Positions 34,199 to 43,608 of a stretch of 64,000 nucleotides of DNA are shown here, piece by piece. The notes under the pieces are model-generated. The model had not been told where the DNA came from. It did not search any database and saw nothing but the letters and a program-made list of their open reading frames with translations. Position numbers and translations under genes: made by a program. The stretch comes from Lindgomyces ingoldianus (Eukaryota > Ascomycota > Dothideomycetes > Pleosporales > Lindgomycetaceae). How positions within the stretch are numbered: position 1 is the stretch's first letter; each line of letters opens with the position of its first letter. The DNA is taken from positions 283,924 through 347,923 of the forward strand of contig NW_022985168.1 of the NCBI RefSeq assembly GCF_010093535.1. The letters run 5' to 3'.

Positions 34199-35041
34199 CT
34201 ACGCTTCCCCAAAGAGACGGGCTGTGATATCACCCATGTATGCTTCCTCCAGCTCGTAGTCTTCACCGCCCATCTTATCAATACCCACGTATTCAAAGGC
34301 GGCGACGACGCTTTCGACGTCGAAGCCCATTGCGACGAAGCGGTCGATGAGATCTTTGTTGTAGCCGTGATACCTGTTCGCAGCGTCAATGATTGGTGCT
34401 CATCTCGAGGAAAGGTGACGTACGCGGCGAGCTTGACCTTCTCCTCGTTCTCTTTTGCTTGCTGGGCCTTTCGCTTGATTGACTCTGCTGTGGCTCCGCC
34501 GCTCCCCTCTCCCCGCTCCTTCTTGGGTGCACCAGCGAACTTAACGGCCCAATCGCGGGCGACGTGCTCGAACTCGGAGGGATTCCGGATCAACATGGTG
34601 GCGACTTCGGCGTCTTGTGGGTCTTTGGGTTCTGGCGTGCTAAGGAGAGACTGCAGGGAGATGAGGGCGGACTTGATGGTGAGGACGGGCGACCACTGAG
34701 AGGAGAGAGTATCTAGGCAGATGGCGCCCTACGAAGATGTTAGCAATAGACCACAGTTATAGTACTGCACTGCCACTTACCGTCTGGCTAGAGACGTTGG
34801 GATGCCATATCTTCGTCTCGAACCTCATATTCGGGGGTCGGAAGGGGTATTCGCCCGGGATCTTGATGTCGACATAGTAGGTACCGCCCTCGTACGGGGT
34901 GTCGGGAGGGCCTTGGAACTGTCCGCGGAGATGGGTAAGGTCATCGCCGTTCCCTGCTGGGTCTACAATGATCTTGGAGAGTGTATCGGCTTTGATGTCG
35001 GCGATCTCCTTCGCAATTCGACGAGCACGATTGGACGCCAT
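34199..35041 (-). CDS. UBC1: Ubiquitin-conjugating enzyme E2 with C-terminal UBA domain (Ubc1)
   Basis: Class II E2 that carries ubiquitin as a thioester and extends chains. Exons are 34781-35041, 34424-34728 and 34199-34373, giving 246 residues, close to the size of yeast Ubc1 (215). The UBC fold shows GPPDTPYEGGTYYVDIKIP, YPFRPPNMRFETKIWHPN and, across the first splice, SSQT/GAICLDTLSSQWSP, where Cys91 is the catalytic cysteine. The C-terminal third has YNKDLIDRFVAMGFDVESVV and FEYVGIDKM, a UBA domain as in Ubc1. Introns are 52 and 50 bp. It is divergent from RPT2, a proteasome ATPase gene. Confidence 0.95.
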
Positions 35042-35736
35042 CGCGGGTGAGTGTTTCGAAGGTTGGTGGGGGAGGTTTGGAGTCGGGAGAAAGAAGGGGG
35101 AGGGAAGGGGGAATAAGTAGGCAGCAAGCCTGGGCTAAACCTAAAGTTAAACAATGTCAGCCTGAGGCTCATGAAGGCGCCGGCTAGGGCGTTGAATGAG
35201 TCAAATCAGGTGAGAACAAAGCAAGCCGCAGTACAGTGAACCGTCGCTTCCAAGGGCGGAAAGAGAAGAGGGAGCTCACTCACAATGTCGTTGGGTGTCG
35301 GGAGGTGAGTTGGGTCGTGAAGATGTCGGATGAGCCTGCCTGCGTGGGGAAGGTTGGAGCTTGCTTTCACCGGCGGGGCTGTGTCGCTCTTAAGTAGTCA
35401 CAGTTGCTTGTGGAGCTGTTGGGAGTACCGAGCAGAGAGTGTTCGATCAAATAGCGGCCGTTTCGGCGTGTTCAAGTGAAAGTGATTTCTTCGACGTGTC
35501 TCGCTTTCTGTGGATAAGTGAGGCGTGGAGCGCTCTGAGGGCTCCGCATCATCGCACGTGACGGCGCTAACGATTGTCCGAAGCTGTCACCTAGCTCCGT
35601 TCCCATCAACGTTACAAACACCCCCATTCCCTCACCATCACCGCCCTGTCTCACAACGCCCCTGTGCCGAACTTCATTCTACACACCTCACCTCGCAACC
35701 CCCACACCATTCTCTGGCGAAACTGCGAAATCTGTC
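35042..35736. promoter_or_regulatory. Shared divergent promoter of UBC1 and RPT2
   Basis: 695 bp between the two start codons. CACGTGAC is at 35555-35562. The sequence is CT-rich immediately before RPT2. I looked for the yeast proteasome box GGTGGCAAA and did not see it, so Rpn4-type control is not supported by the sequence. Confidence 0.5.
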
Positions 35737-37328
35737 ATGGTATGCCTACCTCCTTACACGTTCGACTTCTCTCCGAGCTCCCTTGCTGACTCTCTATAGG
35801 GCAATCAACAGTCGAGTGCTGGAGGAGGACCTCCAGGCGGAGATGGCAAAGACAAGAAAGACAAGGTTCGTGAAACCAGCATCATAGAGCCTCCTGTGTT
35901 TCTCGACACGACGCCTCACTGTCGGCCCCGATACTAATACCGTGCCTTGCAGAAGGATAAGCCCAAGTACGAGCCTCCGCCACAGCCAACGACGCGCATC
36001 GGAAGGAAGAAGAGAAAGGCTGCCGGGCCAAGCGCTTCTGCAAAACTCCCCACCGTCTACCCGACTGCGCGATGCAAGCTACGATACCTGCGGATGCAGC
36101 GCATCCACGACCATCTTCTGTTGGAGGAGGAGTACGTGGAGAACCAAGAACGCATCCGCAAGGCTAAGGCCGTAAACACATCCGCGCCTGCAAGTGCTGG
36201 AGGAGACTCTGACGCTATCGATCGAAACGCCGACGAGAGGTCGCGAGTGGATGACATGCGAGGTAGCCCCATGGGCGTCGGTAATTTAGAAGAACTTATT
36301 GACGACGACCACGCCATCGTCTCCAGCGCTACTGGCCCCGAATACTACGTCTCGATCATGTCTTTCGTCGACAAGGATCTGCTGGAGCCTGGAGCCAGCA
36401 TCCTGCTACATCACAAGTCCGTTTCGGTGGTTGGCGTCTTGACTGATGACGCCGACCCCTTGGTCTCGGTCATGAAGCTGGACAAAGCACCGACGGAATC
36501 ATACGCGGATATTGGGGGTTTGGAACAGCAGATCCAGGAGGTCCGCGAGGCCGTTGAGCTCCCTCTCCTTCATCCGGAGCTGTATGAGGAGATGGGCATC
36601 AAGCCACCGAAAGGTGTCATTCTCTACGGCGCCCCAGGCACTGGCAAGACTCTTCTGGCGAAGGCCGTGGCGAACCAAACTAGTGCGACCTTCTTGCGAA
36701 TTGTCGGTAGCGAGCTGATCCAGAAGTACCTGGGTGATGGACCACGACTTGTGCGCCAGCTCTTCCAGGTGGCAGCAGAACATGCTCCTTCCATCGTCTT
36801 CATTGACGAGATTGATGCCATCGGGACGAAGCGTTACGAGTCAACTTCCGGAGGCGAGCGCGAGATTCAGCGTACTATGTTGGAGCTTCTCAACCAACTC
36901 GATGGCTTTGATGACCGCGGTGATGTCAAGGTCATTATGGCTACGAACAAGATTGAAACCCTTGATCCCGCTTTGATACGACCTGGTCGGATTGACAGAA
37001 AGATTCTCTTTGAGAACCCCGACCGTATGTGCACATTTTTTCTTCTATCATCAGTGTCATAGTTAACAACTTTGCAGAGACGACCAAGAAGAAGATTTTC
37101 ACGCTTCACACTTCCAAGATGTCTCTCAATGAGGATGTCGATCTCGATGAGTTCATCAGCCAAAAGGACGATCTCTCTGGCGCCGATATTAAAGCTATCT
37201 GTTCCGAAGCAGGCTTGATGGCTCTCAGGGAACGCCGGATGAGGGTGCAGATGGAAGACTTCCGTACCGCTAGAGAGCGTGTGCTGAAGACTAAGAGCGA
37301 AGGAGAGCCCGAGGGCTTGTATTTGTAG
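35737..37328 (+). CDS. RPT2: 26S proteasome regulatory ATPase subunit Rpt2
   Basis: One of six AAA ATPases of the 19S base that unfold substrates and open the 20S gate. Exons are 35737-35739, 35800-35865, 35953-37024 and 37078-37328, giving 463 residues. The first coding exon is only the ATG; splicing yields [11 protein letters not shown], the N-myristoylation signal expected for Rpt2. Walker A is GAPGTGKT, Walker B region [11 protein letters not shown], and the second region of homology includes RPGRIDRKI. The protein ends EGLYL, a hydrophobic-Tyr-X tail of the kind that docks into 20S pockets. An Ala/Ser-rich insertion ([19 protein letters not shown]) sits between the N-terminal coiled coil and the OB domain. 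The intron before the last exon is 53 bp. Confidence 0.96.
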
Positions 37329-37434
37329 ATGGGACTGATGATATCTGACATAACTTCCAGTGGTAACTCCTTTGGGCACCGGCAGTTTTTAATAGTAGCT
37401 AGAGCACAAGAAGGGAGTGTAGTCGATAGCTTTT

Positions 37435-37830
37435 TGAAGCATATAAAGTCCATCCCTGTGGTTCGAACAACCCCCCGCACTGAACCAGATCCCTCGTTCA
37501 CGCACTTTGCACCTCAACACTGAGGGTGGACAACGCTAAATTTAGTTTAATAACATTCCCGAGACATCTCTCCTAATCTAAGTCCGCAGCACGAAAATTA
37601 CGGCGGTCTTAGGCATGCTGTCAACCATTCCATCTACAGCGACAGAGGCTATACTATCTGTGTATCCCTGCTACTGCACTATTGGCTATATAAATTATTA
37701 CTTTAGCGTAATTAAACAACAGTCTCTTTGTCCTAGAAGACACCCAGGTTTCTAAAATGTGTAGCTTTTACTAAGAGCACTTAAAGTTTATCTGTGGGTA
37801 TAGGCAAGCTTGCGCGTTTTAGAGCTAACG
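37435..37830 (-). repeat. Copy 1 of an inverted, diverged duplication
   Basis: The reverse complement of this stretch aligns by eye with 41015-41207 continued by 42568-42760. Matching words include GGTTCGAA within 37455-37475, TTAGGAGA near 37570, GTAGCAGGG near 37670 and TGCCT near 37805. Most mismatches are C/T or G/A. It starts about 105 bp after the RPT2 stop codon and carries no credible gene. Limits are approximate. Confidence 0.6.
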
Positions 37831-38092
37831 TAATTCACCACTAAGCTGCGCACCTGTTATGATATCTTACCTCAACTTTCCTGTTGCCAGGTGTCTCCAG
37901 ACGGTAACGGGGTCGTAAAGGGGAGAAAGAGGATTATAAGAAGTGGGGTGACAGAGTGAGAGAGCCACGTGATACTTCTCTAACTTACAACAGTGCAAGA
38001 AGGGTGTACAGTCCTCTATACAATCTAGTAGAGAGTATAGTAAGAGAGGAGGTTAGTAAAGAAGAAGTAAAGTAAAGAAAGAAAGATAACTA

Positions 38093-38872
38093 ACGTACTT
38101 TACAGGCAAGTTGCTTACTTTTACTAAGACCTTACTAAACTACTTTTCTTACACTAATGCATTTCTAATAACACTACTTAAACATGCTAAAAGAATATTA
38201 GATATAGCTTACACTTTAAGCTTTTAAATAAAACATAAAACTTTTAAAGAAACATGCTATAGCTATATATAAAGTCTTAAAAAAATAATAAATAACTATA
38301 ACACTAGATAACCTTTATAAGCTAATTCTATAGCTAACTTATAAAGGCTAGGTAATAATAAAAAGTAGGTGATTATTAAAGCTATACTTAAGCTATATAC
38401 ATAAGGATTTTCCCCTTAGATAGCATTTATAGCTAATATAGCTAATTCTTTACACGCTAAGCATAATCTAGGTGTAACAGCACAGGCAAGACAATAGGTC
38501 TAAATGCGGTGGGAATCCACTTAGAGGCATATAGGAGTGCGTGGGGACTCTAAACCTAGGAATGCCATTAACACCTATAGGCCTTGTATAAAAGGATATT
38601 AGAAAACTACTAAGCTAGCTACAGAGGCAAGGTGCGACTAAATACATAAGGGAATAGGGGTACAGCAGGGGGCAGGGCAGAGTCAGGGCTAGGTCGAGGT
38701 CAGGGCTGATACAAGGGCCTTCCAGAGGTTCTAGGCGACTTGAGATGGAACGATTTATAAGGATTGTTACACTAGGCTATATTAGCATAAACTAGCCTAG
38801 TATATTTATAAAGTGTTATTTAAAGCTTAAAATAAAGTTTTAAGTATAAGTATAGTTAATAAATATTTAGCT
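38093..38872 (+). mobile_element. Fot1/pogo copy, split by a solo LTR and truncated by a second copy
   Basis: Begins ACGTACTTTACAGGC after TA at 38091-38092, matching the terminal repeat at 3518. It lacks about 17 bp between two GTTGCTTAC words of the terminal repeat. Internal words (GCATAATCTAGG, then GCTATATTAGC) match the other copies and are contiguous if the LTR at 38473-38771 is removed. At 38873-38874 a TA is followed by the start of another copy, and the rest of this one is not seen. Confidence 0.75.
38473..38771. repeat. Solo LTR (gypsy family) inside the pogo copy
   Basis: 299 bp from TGTAACAGCAC to GTTACA with the target duplication CTAGG at 38468-38472 and 38772-38776. It has RIP-type changes along its length (for example ATAGGTCTAAATG). 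It must be younger than the pogo copy it splits. Confidence 0.9.
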
Positions 38873-38874
38873 TA

Positions 38875-39331
38875 ATGTACTTTACAGGCAAGTTGCTTAC
38901 ACACCTAAGTTGCTTACTTTTGCTAAGACCCTACTAAACTACTTTTTCTACACTAATGCATTCCCTATAACACTACTTAGACGTGCTAAAAGAATGTTAG
39001 ATATAGCTTACACTCTAAGCTTTTAAATAAAACATAAAACTTTTAAAAAAATATACTGCAGCTATGTGTAGAGTTCTATAAAAAAATAATAAATAACTAT
39101 AGCACTAGATAACTTTTATAAGCTAATTCTATAGCAAAATTATAAAGGCTAGGTAATAAAAAAAAGTAGGTAATTATTAAGACTATACTTAAGCTATATG
39201 CGCAAGGAATTTCCCCTTAGATAGCATTTATAGCTAATATAGCTAATTCTTTGCGCGCTAAGCGTAATCTAGGCTATGTTTACATAAATTAGCCTAGTAT
39301 ATTTATAAAGTGTTATTTAGAGCTTAAAGTA
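38875..39331 (+). mobile_element. Second Fot1/pogo copy, cut off by the ankyrin block
   Basis: Starts ATGTACTTTACAGGC after TA at 38873-38874 with the complete terminal repeat (CACACCTAAGTTGC). It can be followed through the transposase 5' region to AGAGCTTAAAGTA at 39331, where the match ends within a codon of the ankyrin coding sequence. The 3' part and right terminal repeat are absent, also beyond the ankyrin block. Confidence 0.75.
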
Positions 39332-40591
39332 GGAAACAAAATGATTCTCGAGCTACTGCTAAGAACTGGAAAGCTCGATACCAACGCAACGGACAACGAC
39401 GGATGGACGCCGCTGATGTGGGCCGCAGAGAACGGACATAAAGACATAGTTGAGCTGCTGCTAGGCACTGACAAGGTCGATGTTGACGCAAAGAATAACA
39501 ACGGATCGACGCCGCTGACGTGGGCCGCACAGAATGGATGTAAAGACATAGTCGAGCTGCTGCTAGGCACTGACAAGGTCAATGTTGACGCAAAGGACAA
39601 CTACGAATGGACGTCGCTGATGTGGGCTGCACAGAACGGACATAATGACATAGTCGAGCTGCTGCTCGGCACTGACAAGGTCGATATTGACGCAAAGAGC
39701 AAGTACGGATCGACGCCGCTGATGTGTGCCGCACAGAAGGGACATAAAGACATAGTCGAGCTGCTTCTAGGCACTGAAAATGCCGATACTGACGCAAAGA
39801 ACAACGACGGATCGACGCCGCTGAAGTGTGCCGCACAGAACGGACATAAAGACATAGTCGAGCTGCTGCTAGGCACTGACAAAGTCGATGTTGACGCAAA
39901 GGACAACTGCGGATCGACGCCGCTNNNNNNNNNNGCCGCACAGAACGGACATAAAGACATAGTCGAGCTGCTGCTAGGCACTGACAAAGTCGATGTTGAC
40001 GCAAAGGACAACTGCGGATCGACGCCGCTGATGTGGGCTGCACAGAACGGACATAAAGACACAGTCGAGCTGCTGCTAGGCACTGACAAGGTCGATGTTG
40101 ACGCAAAGAATAACTACGGATTGACGCCGCTGATGTGGGCCGCACAGAACGGACATAAAGACATAGTCGAGCTGCTGCTAGGCACTGACAAAGTCGATAT
40201 TGACGCAAAGAATAACGACGGATCGACGCCGCTGATGTGGGCTGCACAGAACGGACATAATGACATAGTCGAGCTGCTGCTAGGCACTGACAAGGTCGAT
40301 GTTGACGCAAAGAACAACTACGGATCGACGCCGCTGATGTGGGCCGCACAGAACGGACATAAAGACATAGTCGAGCTGCTGCTAGGCACTGACAAGATCG
40401 ATATTAACGCAAAGAACAACGACGGATCGACGCCGCTGATGTGTGCCGCACAGAAGGGACATAAAGACATAGTCGAGCTGCTGCTAGGCACTGACAAAGT
40501 CGATGTTGACGCAAAGAACAACGACGGATCGACGCCGTTGATGTGGGCTGCACAGAACGGGCATAAAGACATAGTTGAGTTGCTGCAGTAA
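39332..40591 (+). CDS. 5'-truncated ankyrin-repeat protein with nearly identical repeats
   Basis: Open frame to the stop at 40589-40591. It contains twelve 34-residue ankyrin units (102 bp, one residue longer than the canonical 33), typically GSTPLMWAAQNGHKDIVELL then LGTDKVDVDAKNND. Units are almost identical at DNA level; differences cluster at a few codons (W/C, N/K, D/Y/C, V/I). The ATG at 39341 corresponds to an internal position of an ankyrin unit: the preceding in-frame bases read GNK before MILELLL, matching GHK before DIVELLL. Coding sequence therefore runs up to the breakpoint at 39331/39332 and the real N-terminus is missing. No NACHT, kinase or F-box domain is in view. Ankyrin arrays of this kind are common in fungal NLR-like proteins, but membership cannot be shown here. 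Ten N lie in unit six. Confidence 0.8.
   Translation, partial: GNKMILELLLRTGKLDTNATDNDGWTPLMWAAENGHKDIVELLLGTDKVDVDAKNNNGSTPLTWAAQNGCKDIVELLLGTDKVNVDAKDNYEWTSLMWAAQNGHNDIVELLLGTDKVDIDAKSKYGSTPLMCAAQKGHKDIVELLLGTENADTDAKNNDGSTPLKCAAQNGHKDIVELLLGTDKVDVDAKDNCGSTPXXXXAAQNGHKDIVELLLGTDKVDVDAKDNCGSTPLMWAAQNGHKDTVELLLGTDKVDVDAKNNYGLTPLMWAAQNGHKDIVELLLGTDKVDIDAKNNDGSTPLMWAAQNGHNDIVELLLGTDKVDVDAKNNYGSTPLMWAAQNGHKDIVELLLGTDKIDINAKNNDGSTPLMCAAQKGHKDIVELLLGTDKVDVDAKNNDGSTPLMWAAQNGHKDIVELLQ
39925..39934. other. Assembly gap (10 N) in the repeat array
   Basis: Ten N replace bases within the sixth ankyrin unit. The frame is kept across the gap, and flanking units are nearly identical, so reads probably collapsed here and the true number of units may differ from twelve. 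Confidence 0.95.
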
Positions 40592-41014
40592 TACTTCCGC
40601 CGTTCTTGGAGAGATAAGAACGTAATATTAGCGACTGCGAAGCTCAAGAACTCATGAAACAGAGAGGAAATGATTGTTAAAGACTAGAGTTAGGGCCATA
40701 AGAAAAATTTCAGATTCCGTCTGTTCTGATCATCCCCGGCTTATGTATCATGCAAGCAGAGCTTGCGCCAGCGCTGGGCTGGCTGGATCCATTTCAGGGG
40801 TCGTGGTGATAGAGAGGAATCAAGTAAAGGGCGATGACGACCACACACGACGTGATCCAAGAATAACCAGCAGATGACTGCACAGTAAGCATAGGGAGAA
40901 GTATCTAAAAGCATGCGCCACAGCCCCAGCTTTTTTGGCATATCGCAGGTGTACAATGCAGACCGCTAAGTATACAGTGCGCCATTAGGTAAGCGGGCTT
41001 GGTCCTCTCGTCAA
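40592..41014. other. Region after the ankyrin gene, nothing recognised
   Basis: Contains the 3' flank of the ankyrin fragment. No gene or repeat was recognised; the inverted duplication may extend weakly into its right end. Confidence 0.4.
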
Positions 41015-42760
41015 AGCACGAGATACTGCCTGTATCTGCGGATGAAGCATGTTAGAGTAGGCTGCACCTCCTGAAAGCTCAGTTTTTGTCTTCTTGACTG
41101 AATGGGCTACCGTCTGGTTGCTCTGAAGCGCAAAAATATCTAGATAATCCTGGTGTAGCAGGGTGCACAGCTGTCCTAGCCTCTAACACTACGGACAGAA
41201 TGATCTATTATGTGCAAAAATCGGGAAATTTCTTGGCGTTCCTCGGATCTTTTTTTTCCTCACCAAAATTGCATGGGAGATCACAATCTTAATAGAATTC
41301 CTAATATATTAACAAATCCTTCTTAAATATTGTTAGTAAGTTAAAGCCTTAACTTTATATAGAGATACTGCTCTTAGCTCAATTTTTGGAGTAACAGGAC
41401 AACGATGGGCCTAAAACAGAAGGCCAGAGCAGCCCCAGCTACCCAGACGCGTCAAATTGACCTTAGTAGCGACCCACCAGCCTATTCTACGCGTGCGAGG
41501 GCACAGGGCCTGTTAAGCAAGCGCAAGGAGACTGCTAGTAGCCTCAAGGATAGTTGTAACAGCTTCATTCTGATGGATTGAGACGTTATCGAGGACTATA
41601 ACCATAGGCCGGGTCCTGTAGGTTGCTTGAAGCGAAGGGAGGAGGCGCTGCTTGATCCAATCAACAAACTCTTTATGATTGAAATATCCTTCCTTTATCC
41701 CTGTACAAGGCAGGTATCCGTTTACTGTATAGGCCGGGAGGATGGCCCACGTCTTCCTGCGCCTTATATCCTAAGTATATCGACTTTTATGGCCCACAGG
41801 CCTATAAGCCTTGTGCCGCCAGCTAGTTTTCTTGTTGAAGATGGACTTGTTAAGAAACACTAAATTGTCCTGTGTAAACTAATAGAGAGAGTAACAGTAG
41901 AGCTCTTAAAGCTCCTTATTACAAGCCTGCAAGAAAGGCCGTAAGGTACGCCTGCTCTATCTATGCTAGGCGAGGTAACAGGAGATTGTGGATCTATTAA
42001 CCTTCACGCCTCTTTCCATCTATAGCTAATAGGCTTGTTTGTCCTGGTATCTCCATCTGCTGCGGATTAACTCCTTAAACAGAGCTTCGCCATCTTTATT
42101 GCTGATTTTAGAAGGTCTCCTAAGCTTCATGGTGGGTGGCTTACAGACGCTGCTATAAGCCTTAAGATTGTTCTCTACATTGTGAACTGCATAGAGAGAA
42201 CAACCTTTATAATTAGTAATTGCAGTTCTAGGCCATCTAAGCAGGAGAAACTAACAGATGTTTATACAAACGCGATTATTAAGCCCTTAGGTGCTTAGTT
42301 TGAGATATTAGGGTGATTAGGGCCGGCCAGAAAGGATGGAGACGCCATAAGCGCGATACATCGCGAACAAACGCGTTGTTACTCCTAAAAAAGTTAGTAT
42401 AGGCGCTTTTCTATACAAACTAAAGGCTTTAACCTACCTAGGGCTGATCTAATTGTTATTTGTTGATATATTAGGAATTCTATTAAGATTCTGATCTCCT
42501 ATACAATTTTGGTGGGGGAAAAAAAGATCCGAGGAACGCCAAGAAATTTCCCGATTTTTGCACACAATAGATCGACAACACGCCTAAAACTGTTGTAATT
42601 TTCTGCCTAGAGGCGAATTTTAGGAGACACATCTGAAGAACATTAAACTAAGTGCAGCTTTACACACCGCTGGGCGGAGATTAGAAGTGCCTGAACAATG
42701 GTTCTGATTCGGCGCAGGGGGTTATTCGAACCACAGTGATGGACTTTGGGTGTATGATTC
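41015..42760 (+). repeat. Copy 2 of the inverted duplication, split by a Tc1/mariner element
   Basis: 41015-41207 and 42568-42760 together match the reverse complement of 37435-37830. The alignment runs on across the transposon once it is removed (CTCTAACACTACGG on the left, CACGCCTAAAACTG on the right), so the duplication is older than the transposon insertion. Differences between copies are mostly transitions. Confidence 0.6.
41208..42567 (-). mobile_element. Tc1/mariner-type transposon with long terminal inverted repeats, decayed
   Basis: 1,360 bp with inverted repeats of about 110 bp beginning TTRTGTGCAAAAATCGGG, with TA just outside both ends (41206-41207 and 42568-42569). On the minus strand a transposase with stops can be read. 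An N-terminal start (MKLRRPSKISNKDGEALFKE) is followed by FNKKTSWRHKAYRPVGHKSR, WAILPAYTVNGYLPCTGIKE and MVIVLDNVSIHQNE. The last is the second catalytic Asp region (LDN.SIH) of DDE_3 transposases. Several TAG/TGA codons interrupt it, so it is inactive. Confidence 0.88.
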
Positions 42761-43608
42761 TTTAAACCGGTGGTTATCCTTCGTCCATGTCATGCTTTCG
42801 CTCCCGAGCCCACTTTTGAAACTCTGTCATTTTCTATGCACCTTGACCTTTATCTAGGTTGTCACGATGAACTCGATGATTACACTCATATTTTTCTTCT
42901 CTCAGTTTCAGGCTTAAGCTTCACGATCATGCAGCACCACTTAGTGATTCTCTTAATTCAATACTAGATGATTCAACATGTACTTACATATCTCTTAATT
43001 TCGGCTCTCTTTACCCTTAGGCTTCTAGCTGAGGAGACGAACTCACCTTCACGGCAGCGTGTCCCGTCGAAGCACACTGCACCCTTATCAGACGCTCTGA
43101 GTACTTGCAGACCCCGGGATCCCCCTCAGCTAGCTTCAGGGCCAACTTCTTTCTCCTCTTTCAGTGAAGCCAGTCGACCTCTGTCTTTCGGTATACCTTA
43201 CAGCCAGATCGAGGAGTAGATTGATCCTCACCGCAATTCAAACGTTGTTGAAGTAGTTGGCTACCTTTACCAGCAGACTTTAACTATATTAAGCCTCCGT
43301 CCACCTCCATCACTCCCCCTTCTTCCTCTCCTCTTCCCTCTCCACCGTATCCTCTCTTCTTGTCTGACTTTACTCCAGGCCTGCCTTCCTTCTTCCAAGA
43401 AGACCTAAGCTACACCTTCACGTCGGCGTTCCTTATCCACAGGAAACAGGCTTCCTTCCAGGCATCCCGGATACCCGTGTAGGTGAACAAACATCTTTAC
43501 TGGGTGCAGTCATCCTTCACATTACCATCTATTGGCCACCGGTTCTTCTACTATTACTCTCATTGCACCCCACCGAGAAATCTGTTCTTGATCATCATTA
43601 TCTTCACT
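42761..43608. other. Upstream region of the gene at 43609
   Basis: Pyrimidine-rich from about 43290 on, consistent with a promoter and leader. A short frame at 42968-43219 begins with a hydrophobic stretch resembling a signal peptide (MIQHVLTYLLISALFTL) but has no other support. Confidence 0.35.

Noticed and set aside
39341..40591. CRISPR-like or satellite array
   Set aside because: The regular 102-bp periodicity codes for ankyrin units in one frame without spacers, so it is a protein repeat.
39313..40647. Long minus-strand frames opposite the ankyrin array
   Set aside because: Periodic shadows of the 102-bp repeats; the plus-strand ankyrin consensus explains the sequence.
42968..43219. 83-codon frame with a hydrophobic N-terminus, candidate small secreted protein
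   Set aside because: Only one cysteine, no further support, and it lies in the upstream region of the 43609 gene.
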